From WHUA01 sp963711215 (GTDB lineage: Bacteria > Pseudomonadota > Alphaproteobacteria > UBA8366), in contig CAVQDH010000012.1 of the NCBI GenBank assembly GCA_963711215.1, positions 124,001-188,000 on the forward strand: a stretch of 64,000 bases of DNA. The letters are read 5' to 3'. The notes under the pieces are model-generated. The model was not told where the DNA came from. It saw only the letters and a program-made list of their open reading frames with translations, and did no database searches. The translations under genes and the position numbers were made by a program. Positions 42,490-52,113 of the stretch are shown here, one piece after another. Every line of letters starts with the position of its first letter. Position 1 is the stretch's first letter.

Positions 42490-42805
42490 AAATTCCTCCT
42501 GCGTAAGAAAAAAACACGGCTGACGAGATATCACGTCCCGTTGACGCGCCTCCTCGCCTGACCGTGCGGTAACGCGCAAGTAGCAAAGATTTGTGGCGGG
42601 AAGATGGCGGTGCAATGGTAGGAATATGAAACTAAAGAATTAATACTTTCGAGAGTATTCGACCGCCCCGATCCGACGCCGCCATACCGCCGTCCGGCGG
42701 CTTTTTGTCTCCGTCCCGGCTTCCGTGCTAATCGATGAAGAACGCCATCCGCCGGCCTGCCTTTCGCCGGGCGGCCGCCCACCACGCCGCACGGGACGAA
42801 ACGCC
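42490..42805. other. Gene-free stretch
   Basis: About 315 bases between the divergent small exported protein and the MmgE/PrpD gene. It is AT-richer around 42590-42660, likely holding both promoters. An imperfect palindrome TACTTTCGAGAGTA lies near 42645. No RNA gene or further reading frame is supported. Confidence 0.5.
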
Positions 42806-44169
42806 ATGAAGGACGCGACCAAGAAGCTTTGCGACCGCATCGTCGGGATCACGCACAAGGACCTCACCCCCGACGCGATCCAGCGCGCCCGCCAGCTCTT
42901 CCTCGACGGGCTCGCCGTCGCGGTCGCCGGCACGATCCAGGAGGAGCCGCCCGCGATCCTCGCCGCGCATATGCAGGAGCTCGGTGGCATCGAGGCCTCC
43001 ACCGTGATCGGCTTCGGCTTCAAGACCAGCCCGGTGCAGGCGACCTACGTCAACGGCTCCTCGATGCACGTGCTCGACTTCGAGCCGATGTGGAGCCCGG
43101 CCAACCACCAGCTCTCGACCAGCCTGCCGGGCATCCTGGCGCTGGCGGAGTATAAGTCGCTCGACGGGCGCGAGGCCGCGACCGCCCTGGTCAAGGGCAT
43201 CGAGATGATGGGCTGGCTGCGCGAAGGCTCGGGCCAGTTCGACGGCAGCGCCATCCGCTTCCACCCGCCGGGACTGGTCGGGCCGATGGGCTCCGCCGTC
43301 GCCGCCGGCCACATGCTGGGCCTCACCGCCGATCAGCTCCGCGCCGCGATCGGCATGGCGGCGTCGCGCTGCGGCACCGTCATGGCCAACGCCGGCACGA
43401 TGACCAAGTCGACCCATTGCGGCCTCGCCTGCTCGCTCGGCGTCGACGCGGCGATGCTGGCGAAGCGCGGCTTCGGCGCGCATATGGAGATTCTCGAGAC
43501 GCCGCGCGGCTATGTCGACATGTTCTTCAATGGCAAGTTCGCCTGGGAGATGCTCGACAAGTTCGGCCCGCCCTTCCGCGTCGTCACGCCCGGCTACGCG
43601 CTCAAGATGTTCCCGAGCCAGTTCGGCACGCATTTCGTGATCACCGCCGCGCTCGCGCTGCACAAGAAGATCGCCGACCCGACGCGCATCAGGAAGATCC
43701 GCATCACCACGCCCGACATGCCTTACGTCAACCGCCCGAAACCGGAGACCGGCCTCGCCGGCAAGTTCTCGTGGCAGTACACCACGGTCTGCGCGCTGCT
43801 CGACGGCAAGGTGACGATGGCGAGCTTCGAGGACGAGCACCGCTTCAGCCCGGCGGTCGAGGCGCTGCTCGACATGGTCGAGGTGACGCCCGACGCGAGC
43901 ATTCCGGCGAGCTTCGAGAAACTGCACATCGTCACGGAGGTCACGCTCGACGACGGCACCACCTGACCGAGCGCTGCGACGGCCCGCGCGGCAAGTGGGG
44001 CACGCCGCCGATCCCGGTGGAGGAGCACATGGTGAAGGTGCGCGACTGCCTGTCGACGCGGCTCAAGGAGCGCGACCGCGAGCGCCTGATCGAGCTCGGC
44101 AACAGCTTCGAGCAGCTCGCCAACAAGGATTTGCGCGAGGTGATGAAGATCGTGAGCTGCGGGAAGTAG
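42806..44169 (+). CDS. MmgE/PrpD family protein (frame break near 43963)
   Basis: About 454 residues after repair. The family contains 2-methylcitrate dehydratase and cis-aconitate decarboxylase. Seen: QLFLDGLAVAVAGT, YVNGSSMHVLDFEP and, in the lid domain, CDGPRGKWGTPPI. An in-frame TGA at 43964 is followed in another frame by LTERCDGPRG, so one missing C in ACCACC(C)TGACC explains it better than a true stop. It has no prpB/prpC neighbours; a TcuA-like and a PrpF-like gene follow across a LysR gene. Confidence 0.88.
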
Positions 44170-44204
44170 TTGCGGCTCGATAGGACGAGATCGCGAATGT
44201 CACC

Positions 44205-44396
44205 CTCATCCTGAGCCTGTCGAAGGATGAGCGCGCGCCGGCCGTCGTGCCACCTCATGCTTCGACAGGCTCAGCATGAGGGCAAGCGGTGGATGCACGG
44301 CCCGGCCAGCCGTGGCTTGCCGGAACAAGTCCGGCAATGACGATTTTACTTTCGGAATCAATATCTTGCCGTCACTCGCGGGCTTGATCCGCGAGT
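44205..44396. repeat. Cluster of four short inverted repeats
   Basis: Two hairpins share the core of CTGAGCCTGTCGAAG: CTCATCC...GGATGAG (44205-44231) and CCTCATGCT...AGCATGAGG (44253-44281). Two more are of the GC-rich kind, TTGCCGG...CCGGCAA (44317-44337) and ACTCGCGG...CCGCGAGT (44374-44396). The first kind recurs at 53194-53280. They lie between the MmgE/PrpD end and the LysR end. Confidence 0.7.
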
Positions 44397-44410
44397 CCAT
44401 TCGCACCGAT

Positions 44411-45367
44411 CTATCGACCAGCCGACCGCCGCTTCGCTGGACGGTGCGCGCCCTCTTCCCGCGCCCGGAACGCGTCGACCAGCGCGCTCTTGAGCGCTCG
44501 TCGCCGCCGGCGACAATGTCGCGTCGCGGCGCTCGACGATGACGATATTGCGCGCGAGGTCGGGGTCGACCAGCGGGCGGTAGACCAGGGCGCCGGCCCC
44601 CGCCTGCGTTTGGCTGCATCGACATCTCCGGGATGATGCCGACGCCGAGCCCGGCCTCGATGAAGGCCATCTTGGTCGAGAGGTGCTGCACCTCATAGCG
44701 CCAGGCGAGGTTGTTGCGCGCCTTCGGCAGTTGCGCATAGAGCAGCCGGCTGGTGCCGCTGCGGCTGCCCAGCGTCACCACCGGCATGTCGGTCAGCGCC
44801 TCCCACGGCACGGGCCCACCGCCTGCCAACAGGTGATCCCGCCGGCAGGCGAGCACGAAGCGATCCTGCATCACCGTGGTGTAGATCAGGTCGGCGTCGG
44901 GCTCCTCCATCTCCATGTCGATGGCGAATTCCGCGTCGCCGCGCCGGACATGCTCGGCGATATCGAGCTCCGAACTCGTCGAGCACGCGCACCCGCACCG
45001 TGGGATGCCGCGCGCCGAAATCGTGCAGCACGGCCGGCAGGATGTTGCTCGCGACCGAGATCAGGCTGGCGATCGTCACCCGCCCGCCGCGGATGTCGAT
45101 GACGTCCTGGATGTCGGCGACGGACTGCTCGAACTGCGCCAGCAGCCGTCGCGCCGCCGGCAGGAAGGTCTGGCCGATCGCGGTCGGCGCCACCGTGCGC
45201 GTCGTCCGGTCGATCAGCCGCGCGCCCAGCGCCTCCTCCAGCTTCTTCAGCCGCTGGGTCAGCGCCGACTGGGTCAGGTGCAGCTCGCGCGCCGCCTTCA
45301 CGAAGCTGCCGAGCTCGACCACCTTCACGAAGACGTCGATCTCCTTCAGGCCGAATTCCGTGCGCAT
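44411..45367 (-). CDS. LysR-family regulator, probably of the TcuA-like gene (three frame breaks)
   Basis: About 317 residues after repair. Helix-turn-helix in the first 60 residues (GSFVKAARELHLTQSALTQRLKKLE in pieces), then an effector domain ending LSPAAT-ALKSALVDAF. The frame changes near 44971, 44611 and 44505, each one extra base, and after three corrections the length is an exact number of codons. It is divergent from the flavoprotein gene at 45581 with an ATTC-N11-GAAT site between, the same arrangement as tcuR and tcuA. Confidence 0.85.
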
Positions 45368-45390
45368 GCTTTCTTTCCCATATGTGAAGA

Positions 45391-45409
45391 ATTCTCAATA
45401 TTTTTGAAT
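45391..45409. promoter_or_regulatory. LysR-type operator
   Basis: ATTC-N11-GAAT, a textbook T-N11-A site with dyad symmetry, AT-rich, 24 bases upstream of the LysR start and 170 upstream of the divergent flavoprotein gene. Confidence 0.65.
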
Positions 45410-45580
45410 TTCTCTTTAGAATAGACCTGCGGCACACTGCGGGCAACATGCGGGGCGCGCCCGGATTGGCGCGCCAAGACGGCCTGGATGTAGACTGTTC
45501 CCCAGCGTCTTCGAACGGCCCCGCCGCGGCCGGCCACCAGCAAATCCCCAACACTCGGGACAGCTACCGGGAGGATACCA

Positions 45581-47070
45581 ATGCCAGATTATGACGTGAT
45601 CGTTGTCGGCGCCGGCAACGCGGCGCTTGCCGCGGCGATGTCCGCGAAGGAAAACGGAGCGAAGAAAGTTGTCGTGCTCGAAGCCGCGCACAAGGGCATG
45701 CGCGGCGGCAACACCCACTGGAGCGGCGGCATCCTGCGCTTCGCCTTCGACAAGCCGCGCGACATCGAGCCGCTGCTTCCCGGCGTCGAGAAGGATTACC
45801 TGAACTTCTACGAAGGCGTCTCGCCCTACCGGAAGGAAGACTTCATGGGCGACCTGATGCGGGTGACCGCCGGCCGTACCGACCCGGAGCTGTCCAAGGT
45901 GCTGGTCAACAATTCCAAGGACGCCGTGTTCTGGGCGCACGAGTACGGCAAGGTGCCGATGGAGCCGGCGCGCACGATCGCCGGCGTCGAGGTCAACGGC
46001 GTGGTGATCTGGCCCAAGGGCGCGATCGTCCGCGCCGAGCATGAGGGCGTCGGCCTGTCGGCGAGCTGGTTCAAGGCCTGCGAGCGTGAGGGCATCGAGA
46101 TCCGCTACGAGGCGTCGGCCCGTGAGCTGGTGCAGAACAAGGCGGGCCGCGTCGTCGGCGTGAAGGTGCAGGAGAAAGGCGACCTGCACGAGATCTCGGC
46201 GAACGCGGTGGTCCTCGCCTGCGGCGGCTTCGAGGCGAACGCCCAGTGGCGCGCGCAGTATCTCGGCAAGCCCTGGGACCACGCCAAGGTGCGCGGCACG
46301 AGCTACAACCAGGGCGACGGGCTGCGCATGGCGATGGCCATCGGCGCCATGCCCTGCGGCCAGTGGAGCGGCCGCCACTCGACCCCGATCGACGCCGACT
46401 GGGGCGATTTCGCCGACCGCAAGCTGACCGACAAGTCGAACCGCCTCACCTATCTCTACGGCGTGATGATCAACCGCAACGGCAAGCGCTTCGTCGACGA
46501 GGGCGAGGACACGCAGTTCTACACCTACGCCAAGTTCGGCGCGGCGATCCTCGATGAGCCGGGCGGCATGTGCTACCAGGTGTTCGACGCGAAGACGATC
46601 CACCTGATGGAGCCGCGCTACGACTACGCCAAGAAGCCGCTCAAGGCCGACACGCTGGAAGCGCTGGTCCAGCAGATGGACATCGACAACAAGGCGCAGG
46701 CGCTCAAGACGCTGCAGGCGTACAACGCGGCCGCGGCCGACGACGCCAGCTTCGACCCGTCCAAGAAGGACGGCGTCTCGACCAAGGGCCTCGACATCGA
46801 GAAGACCAACTGGGGCATCAAGCTCGACAAGCCGCCCTTCTATGCCTTCTCGGCGACCGGCGGCATCACCTTCACCTTCGGCGGCCTCAAGATCAACGAG
46901 GACGCCGCAGGTCGATCGACACCGGCTGGCGCGTCATCCCGGGCCTCTACACCTGCGGCGAGATGGTCGGCAACCTGTTCCACTACAACTACCCGGCCGG
47001 CACCGGCCTCGTCTCCGGCCAGGTCTTCGGCCGCATCGCCGGGCGCAACGCGGCGAAGGAAAAGGCGTAA
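45581..47070 (+). CDS. FAD-dependent dehydrogenase, TcuA/fumarate-reductase flavoprotein family (frame break near 46910)
   Basis: About 495 residues after repair. The FAD dinucleotide fold is VIVVGAGNAALAAAMSAKE, then GGNTHWSGGILRFAF, the substrate-domain segment and the C-terminal FAD site VIPGLYTCGEMVGNLFHYNYP. TcuA oxidises tricarballylate to cis-aconitate in Salmonella. The break near 46905-46916 is equivalent to one missing base or two extra; removing two gives DAQVIDTGWRVIPGLY. No TcuB electron-transfer partner is seen nearby, so the substrate is inferred only. Confidence 0.87.
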
Positions 47071-47082
47071 TCGAGCATCCAG

Positions 47083-47170
47083 ACCCCCCACCTAAATCCT
47101 CCCCCGCAAGGGGGGAGGACTTTGATTTTCTGAGCCCTCCCCCCTTGCGGGGGAGGGTTGGGTGGGGGGT
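47083..47170. repeat. Long inverted repeat with nested palindromes
   Basis: Two arms of about 36 bases, each containing CCTCCCCCGCAAGGGGGGAGG-like palindromes and an outer ACCCCCCACC/GGTGGGGGGT pair, face each other across a short AT-rich spacer. The same element occurs near 63841-63976. It looks like a dispersed intergenic element and not part of the flanking genes. Confidence 0.75.
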
Positions 47171-47217
47171 AAGCTGACAATCAGATCACCCACACCCATC
47201 GGGGAAGGAAGAGTGAA

Positions 47218-48399
47218 ATGAGGCAACGGCGCATCCCGGCCGCGTTCATGCGCGGCGGCACCAGCAACGCGATCGTCTTCAAGCAGTGGGACCTGCCGGA
47301 CCGCGCGCTGCTGGGACAGGATCTTCCTCGCCGCGATGGGCACGCCGGACCCGAACGGCCGCCAGCTCAACGGCATGGGCGGCGGCATCTCCTCGCTCTC
47401 CAAGGTCTGCGTGGTCGGCAAGCCGTCGCGCCCCGACGCCGACATCGACTACACCTTCGCCCAGATCGGCGTACAGAAGGCGACCGTCGGCTACGGCGCC
47501 AACTGCGGCAACATGTCGGCGGCCATGGGTCCCTTCGCGATCGACGAGGGCATCCTCAAGGCCGAGGGCGACAAGGCCATGGTGCGCATCCACAACACCA
47601 ACACCAAGAAGATCATCCACGCGCATTTCCCGATGGACGAGGGCTTCGCCGCGGTCGACGGCGACTACGAGCTGCGCGGCGTCGCCGGCACCGGCGCGCC
47701 GGTGCGCCTCGAGTTCCGCGATCCCGGCGGCGCCGGCACCGGCAAGCTGCTGCCGTCCGGCCAGGTGCTGGACGAGCTCGACGTGCCCGGCCTCGGGCGC
47801 ATCGAGGTCTCGATGGTCGACGCGGGCAACCCCGTGGTCTTCGTCGAGGCGGCGACGCTCGGCGTCGAGGGCACGGAGCTTCCCGCCGACATCGACGCGG
47901 ACACCGCGCTGATGGCCAAGCTCGACCTGATCCGCCGCCACGCCGCGGTGCGCATGGGCCTCGCCGAGACGCCGGAGACGGCGTCCGCCGTCGTTCCCTT
48001 CGTCGGTTTCGTCGCGCCGGCCAAGGACGCGCTGACGATCTCGGGCGACCGTCTGACCGCCGAGCGAAGGCGACGTCACCGCGCGGATCCTGTCGTCCGG
48101 CAATACGCATCGCGCGCTGCCGCTCACCTGCTCGATCTGCACGACGGTGGCGTCGCGCATCGAGGGCACGCTGGTGCACCGCCTCGCGCGGCCGACCGAC
48201 GAATCCGAAGGACGATCTCAATATCATGCAGCCGTCCGGCATCCTGACGGTCGCGTCCAATGTCTTCATGAAGGGCAACGAATGGTTCGCCGAATACGGC
48301 GCGACCTATCGCACGCAGCGCCGCCTGTTCGACGGCTTCGTCTACGTGCCGGCCTCGCGGGTGCCGGAGCTGACGCCCGACGGCAAGGCCGCCGCCTAG
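47218..48399 (+). CDS. PrpF-family isomerase (three frame breaks)
   Basis: About 392 residues after repair. The family contains aconitate isomerases and 4-oxalomesaconate tautomerase (diaminopimelate-epimerase-like fold). Seen: IPAAFMRGGTSNAIVF, LNGMGGGISSLSKV, VGYGANCGNMSAAMGPFAI with the active cysteine, HAHFPMDEGFA and NIMQPSGIL. The frame changes near 47322, 48064 and 48206, each one extra base. It follows the TcuA-like gene in the same direction, so the pair could make and isomerise aconitate or a related tricarboxylate. Confidence 0.88.
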   Translation: MRQRRIPAAFMRGGTSNAIVFKQWDLPDRALLGQDLPRRDGHAGPERPPAQRHGRRHLLALQGLRGRQAVAPRRRHRLHLRPDRRTEGDRRLRRQLRQHVGGHGSLRDRRGHPQGRGRQGHGAHPQHQHQEDHPRAFPDGRGLRRGRRRLRAARRRRHRRAGAPRVPRSRRRRHRQAAAVRPGAGRARRARPRAHRGLDGRRGQPRGLRRGGDARRRGHGASRRHRRGHRADGQARPDPPPRRGAHGPRRDAGDGVRRRSLRRFRRAGQGRADDLGRPSDRRAKATSPRGSCRPAIRIARCRSPARSARRWRRASRARWCTASRGRPTNPKDDLNIMQPSGILTVASNVFMKGNEWFAEYGATYRTQRRLFDGFVYVPASRVPELTPDGKAAA

Positions 48400-48853
48400 C
48401 GCGCGGCCTTGGGAGCGGCGTTCGAGGAGTCGGGTAAAACCGGCAAAAATAAAAGGCCCTGACGCTGTCGGGGCCTTATGAGGTGATGCGGAAAGGCGCC
48501 GGTTCATCCGGCTTATATTATCCAAGGTCGGCCTACGGCGCCCGGTTTAGGCTGGTCGCCCGTAACGGCCGATAAACGCAACCCATCCTATCTCATTGCT
48601 GTCCGGACAAGAGCCCGTTGTACGCTCGGGTCAGTTTCTCGTCAGGTACGATTGTCTGCAGTTTACACAACCGCGCCACATTTGCAAGCGCTTGAAACTT
48701 AAAGATTTCGGTTGTGAAGCGCTGAATTGAATACAAATGTGTACAAAATCCGCGGGATTCAGCGGCTTTTTTGGGCACCGCGCAAGATGCGAAATTTCGC
48801 CTCAGCGGCAGGGGCGAATTTGTCGCATGGCGCCACCACCCTTGCGCAACGCG
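48400..48853 (-). other. Gene-poor stretch with a possible small RNA
   Basis: 454 bases between PrpF and AsmA. On the minus strand TTGCAA (48687-48682), 16 bases, then TAAACT (48665-48660) could be a promoter. About 205 bases further is the strong terminator at 48445-48477, so an RNA of about 200 bases is possible. A GTG-started 61-codon frame (48778-48593) overlaps its 5' part and is an alternative. The stretch has several GC-rich inverted repeats. No known RNA family was recognised. Confidence 0.25.
48445..48477 (-). terminator. Rho-independent terminator
   Basis: Minus-strand hairpin AAGGCCC...GGGCCTT followed by TTATTTTT. It lies 376 bases after the asmA stop, so it ends either that transcript or a separate small RNA. 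Confidence 0.8.
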
Positions 48854-50903
48854 CTATTCCACCGGACTGCTGGCCACGGGCGCCGACAACGACTGCGCCG
48901 CGGGAATGCCGGCTTCCTGAACCGATGTCTGCGGCCGCTGCGCGATCGGCTCGCCGCGCAGCCGCGTCCGCCTGTGCGGAACCGGCGGCAGCGACCTGAG
49001 GCAGGCATTCGCTCCCGAGCCGGCGCCGAGGCCGGCGAAGAAGCGGCGCAGCGGGTAAAGCGCCACGTCGCTCATGCTGGCCCGATGCGCGGCGGCCGGC
49101 TCCTCCGTCAGCATCGGCGCGCCGAGCGCGCCCCTCAGCGCGACGGGCCGTCCGACCAGCAGCGCGCCGTTGCGCGCCTCGGGCGTGAAGCGCAGCGCGA
49201 CACGGCCGTCGCGCAAGGTCGACCGAGCCCTCGCCCTTGATCCGGGCATCCTCGCTCACCAGCACGAGGCCGTCCGAGCGGGCGACCCCGCCATCGACGG
49301 TGACCCGGCCGGCGACGCATTCGATGCCGACATCCCGCCGCCCTTGCGCGGCGAGCAGGCCGGCGAGCCCGCCGAGCCCGGCGGGCGACACCGCAAAGGG
49401 CGTGCGATACGGCTCGAGCGTCAGCCGTCCCTCGCCCATCGCCAGCAGCGCTTCGCCCTGCAGGCCGGCCAGCATCTTCTCGGGCGGGCCGGCCACGGTC
49501 GTCAGATTCGCGGCGAAGGAGACGACGCCGCCGAAGGCTTCGATCGTGTCCAGCCGCTGCAGCACGGGGCCGATCGCCAGCGTCGGCGCCTTCACGGAAA
49601 GCGACAGCCGTGCCGGAACCGAGCGGCCGTCGATCCGGAAGCTCGCCTCGATCGGGCCGCCGGCGGATTGCCCCCGCAGCGGCGAAACGACCAGCGCGCC
49701 GTCCTTGACCGTTAGATGCGCCTCGGCGTCGCGCAGCGCGACCGGCCCGGCGGCGAGCGTATCGGCGGTCAAATCCGCCTTGCCGTCGACAAGCGTGAGC
49801 AGCCCGCTGTCCGCGAGGGCCTGAATCAGCGCCGGCTCCGCGGCGGCCGACGGCCCGCTCGCCAATTCGGAAAGATTGATATCCGCCGCATGCAGCTCGG
49901 CGGTAAAGACGGGACGCGGCTGCGCGAAATTGACCTTGAGCGCGCCGTGTGCCGATTGCCCGCCAAGCGCGAGCCTGACGTCGTTGAGCTCCAGAAGCGC
50001 CTTGCGGTAGCGCAGGTCCGCATCGAAGGACGCCGCGGCCGCTTGCGGCAGCGCCAGCCCCAGTAACGAGCCCAGCTTGTCGAGCGCGGCGGCGCTGCCC
50101 GAGATATGCAGGGTCGCTCCCGGCCCGCTGCGCGGATTGCCGACCGTTCCGCCGACCGACAGCCGCACGCCCGCGGTTTCGAGCGCAAAGCGGACCGCCG
50201 ATGCGCGGCCTTCGTCGAAAGCGATCGCGTTGAATGGCCCGACGACGCCGTTCAGCGTCAGCGGCAGCGCGTTCCAGTCACCGGCAAACGCCAGCTTGAG
50301 CGGCGTGCGGTGGCCATCGCCCTCCACCGATGCGGACGACACGCCGACGACCGTGATGTCGCCCGTCGCGCCGTCGCGGTAGGTGACGCGCCCGCCCGCC
50401 ATGTCGACGCGCCCGATCGCGAGCGCGCTCAGCAGTGCGCCGGCCGTCCTGCCCGCCGGCTCATGCCCGTCCTGCGACTGGAGCTGCCCGGCGCGCATCA
50501 GCCTGGCGCCGTCCTCGCCGGCAAGCACCCAGTTGACCTTGCCGTACGGGTCGGTCTCGAGCCACAGATCCGGCCGCACGAGCTTGAGACGGCTGATGCG
50601 CAGCGTGCCCTTCAGCAGCGGCCCGAGCGCGATATTGGCGTCGACGCGCTGGACCTGCGCCAGGACCGGCCGCGTGCCCCAGGGCGCGTTGGCGACCGCG
50701 ACGCTGGACATCGTAAAATGCGGCACCGGCAGCAGCGCCAGCCGGAGCGGGCCGTCGATCGCGACGTCGCGGCCCGTCGCCGCGCGCAGCTCCGCCACGA
50801 GCGCCGGACGGAAGCGGTCGAAATCGATCGATCGCAGATAGCCGATGCCGGCCGCAGCCACCGCAGCGGTCCCGAATAGGCCCACGATCAGGATTCTGTT
50901 CAT
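48854..50903 (-). CDS. AsmA-family protein (frame break near 49217)
   Basis: About 682 residues after repair. One N-terminal TM helix (ILIVGLFGTAAVAAAGIGYL) is followed by the AsmA repeat-beta-groove region: DGPLRLALLPVPHFTMSSVAVANAPWG in pieces, LKGTLRISRLKLVRPDLWLE, and a C-terminal ARIKGEGSVDLRDGRVALRFTPEARNGAL stretch in pieces. One extra base near 49217 shifts the last 120 residues. The family is linked to lipid transport to the outer membrane. It is monocistronic here. The ATG at 50903 was chosen over one 12 codons upstream. Confidence 0.85.
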
Positions 50904-51056
50904 TTTCACGGCCACAATGTGGCGGAGAAATGCGGCCAAATTGCAGCAAGCAGACAGGGTAAATCCTTTTTGAATAAGAGAGACTTAGATGCAACAGGGC
51001 GTTCCCGCGGCCGGCCTCGGGCCCACCCGCGCCGGTTAACCAAGTTTCGCGCGGGA

Positions 51057-51278
51057 TCAGCCGGCGATCAGGGACCGGACCTCGTCGTCGGTCGGGAAGC
51101 GGCCCGTCTTGCGCTTGGAATAAACCAGCGCGCCGTCGATGGTGATATCGAAGACGCCTGCCCCGCCCTTGACCAGATCCACCTCGGCGGGCGCTTTCGC
51201 CAGCAACAGGTCCCGCGCACGGCGGGCTCTCGGCTCATATTGTCAAGCGACGCAGTATTCGATGCGAATTTTCTTCAT
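51057..51278 (-). CDS. SelW-like (Rdx) protein with in-frame UGA at the redox position; putative selenoprotein
   Basis: 73 residues if UGA is decoded. It starts MKKIRIEYCVA, then codon 12 is TGA (51245-51243), then QYEPRARRARDLLL and, after a Lys/Val strand, GAGVFDITIDGALVYSKRKTGRFPTDDEV to a TGA at 51057-51059. This is the SelT/SelW/SelH thioredoxin-like fold, and the UGA stands exactly where the family has the second residue of its C-x2-C or C-x2-U motif. A hairpin at the right distance follows (51212-51226). No selA, selB, selC or selD lies in the window. If the genome lacks them, the UGA would be a Cys-codon error. Confidence 0.75.
51212..51226 (-). promoter_or_regulatory. Candidate bacterial SECIS hairpin
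   Basis: Minus-strand arms CCCGC and GCGGG around the loop CGTGC. The loop begins 21 bases after the UGA and has a G in its second position. Known bacterial SECIS elements have the apical loop about 16-37 bases after the UGA and a G among the first two loop bases, so this fits. Confidence 0.5.
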
Positions 51279-51517
51279 GGTCAATCCGATGCCTCAACAA
51301 GCCCGGGCCGGACGGCCGGCCGCCACGACCCTGCCCGTAACGTCGTTACGGCGGCGCGCCGGTTCAAGGGCGTTTGCGTCCGCCACGGTATCCGCTACTT
51401 GTTAATGCATGTTTACGCGATAAGATTTCGATCCGTCGCCAGCATCGTGCCGGACCGGTTCGACGGTACCGCCTTATCCGATCCCCCAACCGCCCGCCCA
51501 ACACAGGAGCCCGTCCC

Positions 51518-51982
51518 ATGACCAGCATCACCCTCGCCCAGGCATCCATCGTCGTCGATGCGGCGCTCGCCGCCGGCCGCAAGGCGGGGCTGATGCCGCT
51601 TACCGTCGTCGTCCTGGATCCCGGCGGCCATGTGGTCGCCCTCAAGCGCGAGGACAAGTCGGGCATTCTCCGGGCGGAAATCGCGACGGGCAAAGCCTAC
51701 GGCGCGCTCGGCATGGGCGCCTCGAGCCGTCTGCTGCGCGACCGCCTGACCAACCGGCCCACCTTCGTCAGCGGCGTCGCGGCGGCGTCCGACGGCCGCT
51801 TCGTTCCCGTGCCGGGCGGCGTGCTGATCCGGGACAAGACCGGTGATATCGTCGGCGCCGTCGGCATCAGCGGCGACGCGTCCGACAAGGACGAATACTG
51901 CGCCATCGCGGGCGTGAAAGCCGCCAGCCTGACGGCGGATCCCGACGAGCCTAACCCGGATTGGCAGAACGCTCCGCTCTGA
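51518..51982 (+). CDS. GlcG/HbpS-family haem-degrading or haem-binding protein
   Basis: 154 residues, intact, with GGAG before the ATG at 51518. The DUF336 signature appears as GLMPLTVVVLDPGGHVVALKRED in pieces, FVPVPGGVLIRDKTGDIVGAVGISG and DEYCAIAGVKAA. Members are often beside oxidoreductases and bind small cofactors. The next gene downstream is an LLM-class oxidoreductase. Confidence 0.85.
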   Translation: MTSITLAQASIVVDAALAAGRKAGLMPLTVVVLDPGGHVVALKREDKSGILRAEIATGKAYGALGMGASSRLLRDRLTNRPTFVSGVAAASDGRFVPVPGGVLIRDKTGDIVGAVGISGDASDKDEYCAIAGVKAASLTADPDEPNPDWQNAPL

Positions 51983-52060
51983 GGCGGCAGCGGCGGGCGC
52001 GGCGCGCTGAATTTCGCATTTTTGCCATTCGTTGTATCGTGCCGCCTGCCGCCGCGCGAT

Positions 52061-52082
52061 GCCCACACGCTGCCCACACGCT
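52061..52082. repeat. Two-copy tandem repeat
   Basis: GCCCACACGCT occurs twice without a gap, about 30 bases before the start of the LLM oxidoreductase gene. It may affect leader length or be neutral. Confidence 0.6.
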
Positions 52083-52113
52083 GCCAAGAAGCCGCCAGGG
52101 AGGCATTGACCCG

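Noticed and set aside
43940..44000. In-frame TGA in the MmgE/PrpD gene as a selenocysteine codon
   Set aside because: The downstream protein continues in another frame (LTERCDGPRG), so the TGA is produced by a frame change. The family has no selenocysteine at this place.
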